The position numbers and the translations under genes are program-made. DNA of 64,000 bases, taken from Sphingobacterium faecale. GTDB taxonomy: Bacteria > Bacteroidota > Bacteroidia > Sphingobacteriales > Sphingobacteriaceae. The notes beneath the pieces were generated by a model. That model saw only the letters and a program-made list of their open reading frames with translations. It was not told where the DNA came from and ran no database searches. Location: contig NZ_JAERTY010000004.1 in assembly GCF_016746095.1 (NCBI RefSeq), positions 424,931 to 488,930 of the forward strand. Reading direction: 5' to 3'. Shown here in pieces: positions 61,448 through 64,000 of this stretch; within the stretch, counting starts at the first letter, position 1, and the number at the start of each line of letters is the position of its first letter.

Positions 61448-61503
61448 GACAACTGGATAACTCGATAACTTCATAACTTCATAACCTGACAACTCGATAA
61501 CAA
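61448..61503. repeat. 8-bp tandem array, 7 units, consensus GATAACTY
   Basis: Contiguous units GACAACTG, GATAACTC, GATAACTT, CATAACTT, CATAACCT, GACAACTC, GATAACAA. Further loose GATAAC copies lie upstream from about 61394. Confidence 0.85.
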
Positions 61504-61513
61504 AACACCATAA

Positions 61514-61602
61514 AAGTACTGTAGAAGTACGGGAAAGGTACTAAAGAGGTACCCTAAAGGTACTGAAGAGGTACTAAGGAGGTACTAAAAAGCTACTATG
61601 CG
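61514..61602. repeat. 11-bp tandem array, 8 units, consensus GGTACTAAAGA
   Basis: Units: AAGTACTGTAG, AAGTACGGGAAA (12 bp), GGTACTAAAGA, GGTACCCTAAA, GGTACTGAAGA, GGTACTAAGGA, GGTACTAAAAA, GCTACTATGCG. The 11-bp period puts each copy on about the same DNA face, as in iterons or multi-site operators. Confidence 0.85.
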
Positions 61603-61857
61603 CCGTAGCTCTGTCGGCTGTCCTCTACGGAAAATACGACCAATCGCTGTCTCTTGTACTCCGATTGCGAAAACAATAACTAAAGAATTACGTTACATCA
61701 ATATTATTAACATTCTCCAATACAGAGCCATTGTGCATATCATTTGATGGTAAACAATTGGGAGGTATCTTGCTGACAGGAGGATCATGGTCTCACCATG
61801 GGCAGCCCCAGCCAGGCCTACTATTGCCTAGCCCCTGCCCTCCCAATCCATGCTATC

Positions 61858-62058
61858 ATGTCAAAAAAACCAAGATTATGCATATACCCCAAGGATGTCG
61901 AAATCATACTGGACCTCAGCCCACGGCAGGCCTTTAGACGCTACCAGACCGTCAAGGATGCTTACGGAAAGCTCAAACATCAGGAGCTTACTTTTCGCGA
62001 ATTTGCCGACTACTACGGCCTGCCGCTAGGCGATGTTTATGATAAACTGCAGCCTTAG
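61858..62058 (+). CDS. Small putative DNA-binding protein
   Basis: 66 residues from the ATG at 61858 ('MSKKPRLCIYPKDVEIILDL'); a longer frame to 61798 lacks the family start. 'SPRQAFRRYQTVKDAYGKLK' and 'LTFREFADYYGLPLGDVYDK' look like two helix-turn-helix-like segments, as in small Bacteroidota proteins that begin with IYPxDVxxI. Placed just downstream of the repeat arrays, it may bind them. Confidence 0.6.
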   Translation: MSKKPRLCIYPKDVEIILDLSPRQAFRRYQTVKDAYGKLKHQELTFREFADYYGLPLGDVYDKLQP

Positions 62059-62099
62059 TTACGGCAATACATCCAGCATGGAGCTGTTGTTTTTACCTG

Positions 62100-63164
62100 C
62101 TATTCCTCCTCACCCTGCACATCCCAACTTCTTTTCAACAGCTCCTTTGCTTTGTCCATCGCATGCTCCAATTCATCCAGATAAACACGCAGGCGCTCCC
62201 AATATACCTTACCGACTTCCACTATTTCGCCCCCAACAAGATCAAGATATGCCCTATCCTCTTTGATCTCCACCATGCGTACCGACAGTATATTGATCAA
62301 TTCGTCCGTCTTATTTTTAACCAGTATAGAGGGACATAAAGCCTCCAGACCAGACAACGAATTAATATTTAACAGCACCTCCCTTTCATTGAGCAGTTTC
62401 GCATAGAAAAGCTTAACACCATCCTTCTTTTGAATATACACCTTAGACAAAAAACGCACAGGCATATTGACAAAAGCTGTTTCATCGAAGCTCACTTCTA
62501 TCTCCTTATACATATCCGACAGTATGCTCCAGGCATATATCAAATGCATCGCACAATCTCCACAGCCTGCCCGCTGTGCCTCCAGTTCGCCCTGTATTGC
62601 CGCTCCCTCCTCTATCAGCTTCTGTTCTTTCTCCTCATACATTAATACACTTTTATGGAGACCTTCAATTTCTCGCCACATGCCATACACCAGATAATAC
62701 ACCTGCTGCAACAGGATACACATCATCACGAGCACAAAGTCTCGCTCGATATACCCGATCTCAAACAGGTCTTCATCAAACAGCCCCAGATAGACCCAAC
62801 GCACGGTGCGCAATATGACTGCCCCTAGAACCGGGCACAGCATCAAGAGCTGAAATATCCATCTACCTATTTTGTGCCTGCTCCAGTACACACTCTTGTC
62901 CAAGCTGTACACGGTCATACCGATGATCAGTACAACCGGCACCATCAGTACAATATTGAGCAGGAAAGTCATGGTGTGCTGCTCGATCAAGAGCGATTCC
63001 AATACCGGAAAAGATGTCGTAAAACATGTCACCAGAAAAGCTGAAGACACCAACATTATCCCCAAAGCAACTGGACGCCCATACCAAGAACTAAAAAAAG
63101 AAACCACAAATCGGCCAACAGAACTAAAGCAGTCTTTGACAGACTTAAAAAGAGATTGCCTCAT
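62100..63164 (-). CDS. Membrane protein with LytTR-like C-terminal region
   Basis: 354 residues from the ATG at 63164 (frame open to 63215). Four hydrophobic segments in the first ~160 residues, a coiled-coil-prone linker ('LHKSVLMYEEKEQKLIEEGA'), and a C-terminal ~110 residues resembling a divergent LytTR DNA-binding domain ('VRFLSKVYIQKKDGVKLFYA', 'LDLVGGEIVEVGKVYWERLR'). The key LytTR contact residues (H/R-x-H/S-Y) are not clearly present, so regulator status is tentative. Confidence 0.55.
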   Translation of the reverse strand: MRQSLFKSVKDCFSSVGRFVVSFFSSWYGRPVALGIMLVSSAFLVTCFTTSFPVLESLLIEQHTMTFLLNIVLMVPVVLIIGMTVYSLDKSVYWSRHKIGRWIFQLLMLCPVLGAVILRTVRWVYLGLFDEDLFEIGYIERDFVLVMMCILLQQVYYLVYGMWREIEGLHKSVLMYEEKEQKLIEEGAAIQGELEAQRAGCGDCAMHLIYAWSILSDMYKEIEVSFDETAFVNMPVRFLSKVYIQKKDGVKLFYAKLLNEREVLLNINSLSGLEALCPSILVKNKTDELINILSVRMVEIKEDRAYLDLVGGEIVEVGKVYWERLRVYLDELEHAMDKAKELLKRSWDVQGEEE

Positions 63165-63515
63165 AATATTATTTGTATTTAGGTTAAACACAAGTTTATA
63201 CAAATAACTTAGCATAAAAAATGAGCACCATCACTCTTTTCTATGATATATAACACCCAAACTCACTCTCACTGAGGACTTTTTGCTATTACAAAGGAGT
63301 TATTGTCTTTTTCTGCAGAATTTTCATTTTACCCCCGGAAAAATAAAAACAGCGATTAGGACGCGTACGCATCGATTTTCTAGGCTAGAGAATTTCTCCG
63401 ACCAGCCTCAGGAATTCTCCACCATATTTCCTCTTTTTCATTTGCATTCCACCCTACTTTCGTACCGGAGACATTAGAACCATGTCCAATGTAAGCACAA
63501 TTAAACCTTAACAAA
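63165..63515. other. Intergenic region left of the 63516 ORF
   Basis: About 350 bp, AT-rich, no gene or strong hairpin seen; presumably carries the divergent promoters. Confidence 0.45.
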
Positions 63516-63671
63516 ATGAAAACTTACCCTTTTACACCACAAACGGCTTATGAGTCCTGTCCGAACAGACAGGCCTATACTCCGGAAAAACCATCCGATA
63601 GCCAGCCCAAGAGAACTGTATTGCCCAAAGAAGGTCTATTGACCTTGCGTACACGCTATAGGTCGCCTTAA
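63516..63671 (+). CDS. Possible small basic protein (51 aa)
   Basis: ATG at 63516 to TAA at 63671; product begins MKTYPFTPQTAYESCPNRQA. Proline- and arginine-rich, no known family. It has a reasonable AT-rich upstream region and precedes the partial gene at 63754 on the same strand. Could be spurious. Confidence 0.4.
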   Translation: MKTYPFTPQTAYESCPNRQAYTPEKPSDSQPKRTVLPKEGLLTLRTRYRSP

Positions 63672-63753
63672 AATCACAGCAATACCGCATACCGCCATGC
63701 GCTATACCTCCGTGTGGCGGTCAATGAACAACTAAATAACATAAACAGTCACC

Positions 63754-64000
63754 ATGATACGAAGCCTTTTGATACAGCCGCAGCGCTACTACCCCCATGC
63801 CCGCGAGAGCAGGCTACTACCACGCAGTAGCAGCTACCGTATGGCCTATGGTGAGGCCAAGAGCTGGCACATCGACGACAGCTGGTGCAGTATACAATGG
63901 TACAAGAGCAAGTACATCCTGCCCTATTGCATCGAGGTCGAGGCTAGAGAGCCCCTGTACCTACCCGTATCCATCCACCATCCCGATATACACTGGCAGT
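63754..64000 (+). CDS. Unidentified protein, partial (right edge)
   Basis: ATG at 63754 opens a frame of 82 codons to the window end without a stop. Start: MIRSLLIQPQRYYPHARESR, later 'SWHIDDSWCSIQWYKSKYIL' and 'HHPDIHW'. The tryptophan- and tyrosine-rich content gives no known family; it may be the sensor part of a regulator. Higher GC than the neighbouring genes. Confidence 0.5.
   Translation, partial: MIRSLLIQPQRYYPHARESRLLPRSSSYRMAYGEAKSWHIDDSWCSIQWYKSKYILPYCIEVEAREPLYLPVSIHHPDIHWQ

Larger units (their letters stand above)
61231..61857. promoter_or_regulatory. Divergent intergenic region with two tandem arrays
   Basis: 627 bp between the minus-strand gene starting at 61230 and the plus-strand gene starting at 61858. 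It holds dispersed GATAAC copies, an 8-bp array (61448-61503), an 11-bp array (61514-61602) and a CCGTAG/CTACGG hairpin (61603-61630). No gene in it. Confidence 0.6.

Noticed and set aside
61448..61602. CRISPR array
   Set aside because: Units are 8 and 11 bp with no spacers and no cas genes nearby, so these are simple tandem arrays.

Overview
The window looks like chromosomal DNA from a Bacteroidota species, most likely Sphingobacteriaceae (Sphingobacterium-like). The reasons are three SusC/SusD pairs, TAnnTTTG-type promoter elements in place of clear Shine-Dalgarno sites, TonB-linked receptors with carboxypeptidase-regulatory N-domains, AraC regulators fused to TPR or membrane domains, and a low-to-moderate GC content. 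I saw no rRNA, tRNA, insertion sequence with a transposase, or CRISPR array.

Layout. (1) 1-9.8 kb is a patchwork of short single-gene units: the 5' part of a ligase-associated DNA exonuclease (runs off the left edge), an MliC-like lipoprotein, a DEAD-box helicase with degenerate motifs, a PAP2 phosphatase, a truncated methyltransferase relative, a GNAT, an ANT(3'')-like nucleotidyltransferase, a SRPBCC protein, a KAS III-like enzyme, a cold-shock protein, two small paralogues, and a decayed glutaminase gene. (2) 9.8-20.1 kb (minus strand) is a tightly coupled locus that reads as a synthase-dependent exopolysaccharide system: HEAT-repeat membrane protein, processive GT2 synthase, TPR/outer-membrane beta-barrel exporter, DUF4838-type lipoprotein and DUF1573 lipoprotein, followed by a small membrane protein and a membrane-anchored TPR-AraC regulator. 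A second membrane-AraC regulator lies upstream. (3) 22.5-25.5 kb holds an MscS-type channel and a polyol-permease-like MFS transporter. (4) 25.6-30.4 kb is a SusD/SusC pair without an obvious hydrolase. (5) 31.1-45.3 kb is a nine-gene minus-strand operon: isomerase, ribulokinase, Na+/solute symporter, DHDPS/NAL-type aldolase, SusC, SusD, two sialidase-fold proteins and a DUF3748 propeller, with a divergent cupin-AraC regulator at 45.5 kb. The enzyme set fits catabolism of the 3-deoxy-ulosonic acid Kdo (Kdo to pyruvate plus D-arabinose, then D-ribulose, then D-ribulose-5-phosphate). This is the most interesting inference in the window. (6) 46.7-57.2 kb holds a calcineurin-like phosphoesterase and a third Sus-type operon (SusC, SusD, DUF4959/5126/5000 lipoprotein, DUF4998 lipoprotein, beta-propeller). 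(7) 57.5-58.6 kb is a fused MsrA-MsrB. (8) 58.6-64 kb looks like accessory DNA: a CHAP/NlpC-like hydrolase interrupted near its N-terminus by a roughly 410-bp repeat-like element, a holin-like membrane protein, a conserved hypothetical, two adjacent short-period tandem arrays (8 bp and 11 bp) in a divergent intergenic region, a small putative DNA-binding protein, a membrane protein with a LytTR-like tail, and an unidentified ORF cut by the right edge.

Limits: all family calls come from reading motifs by eye. No database search was run. Start codons are chosen on signal peptides, spacing and promoter position where several exist.
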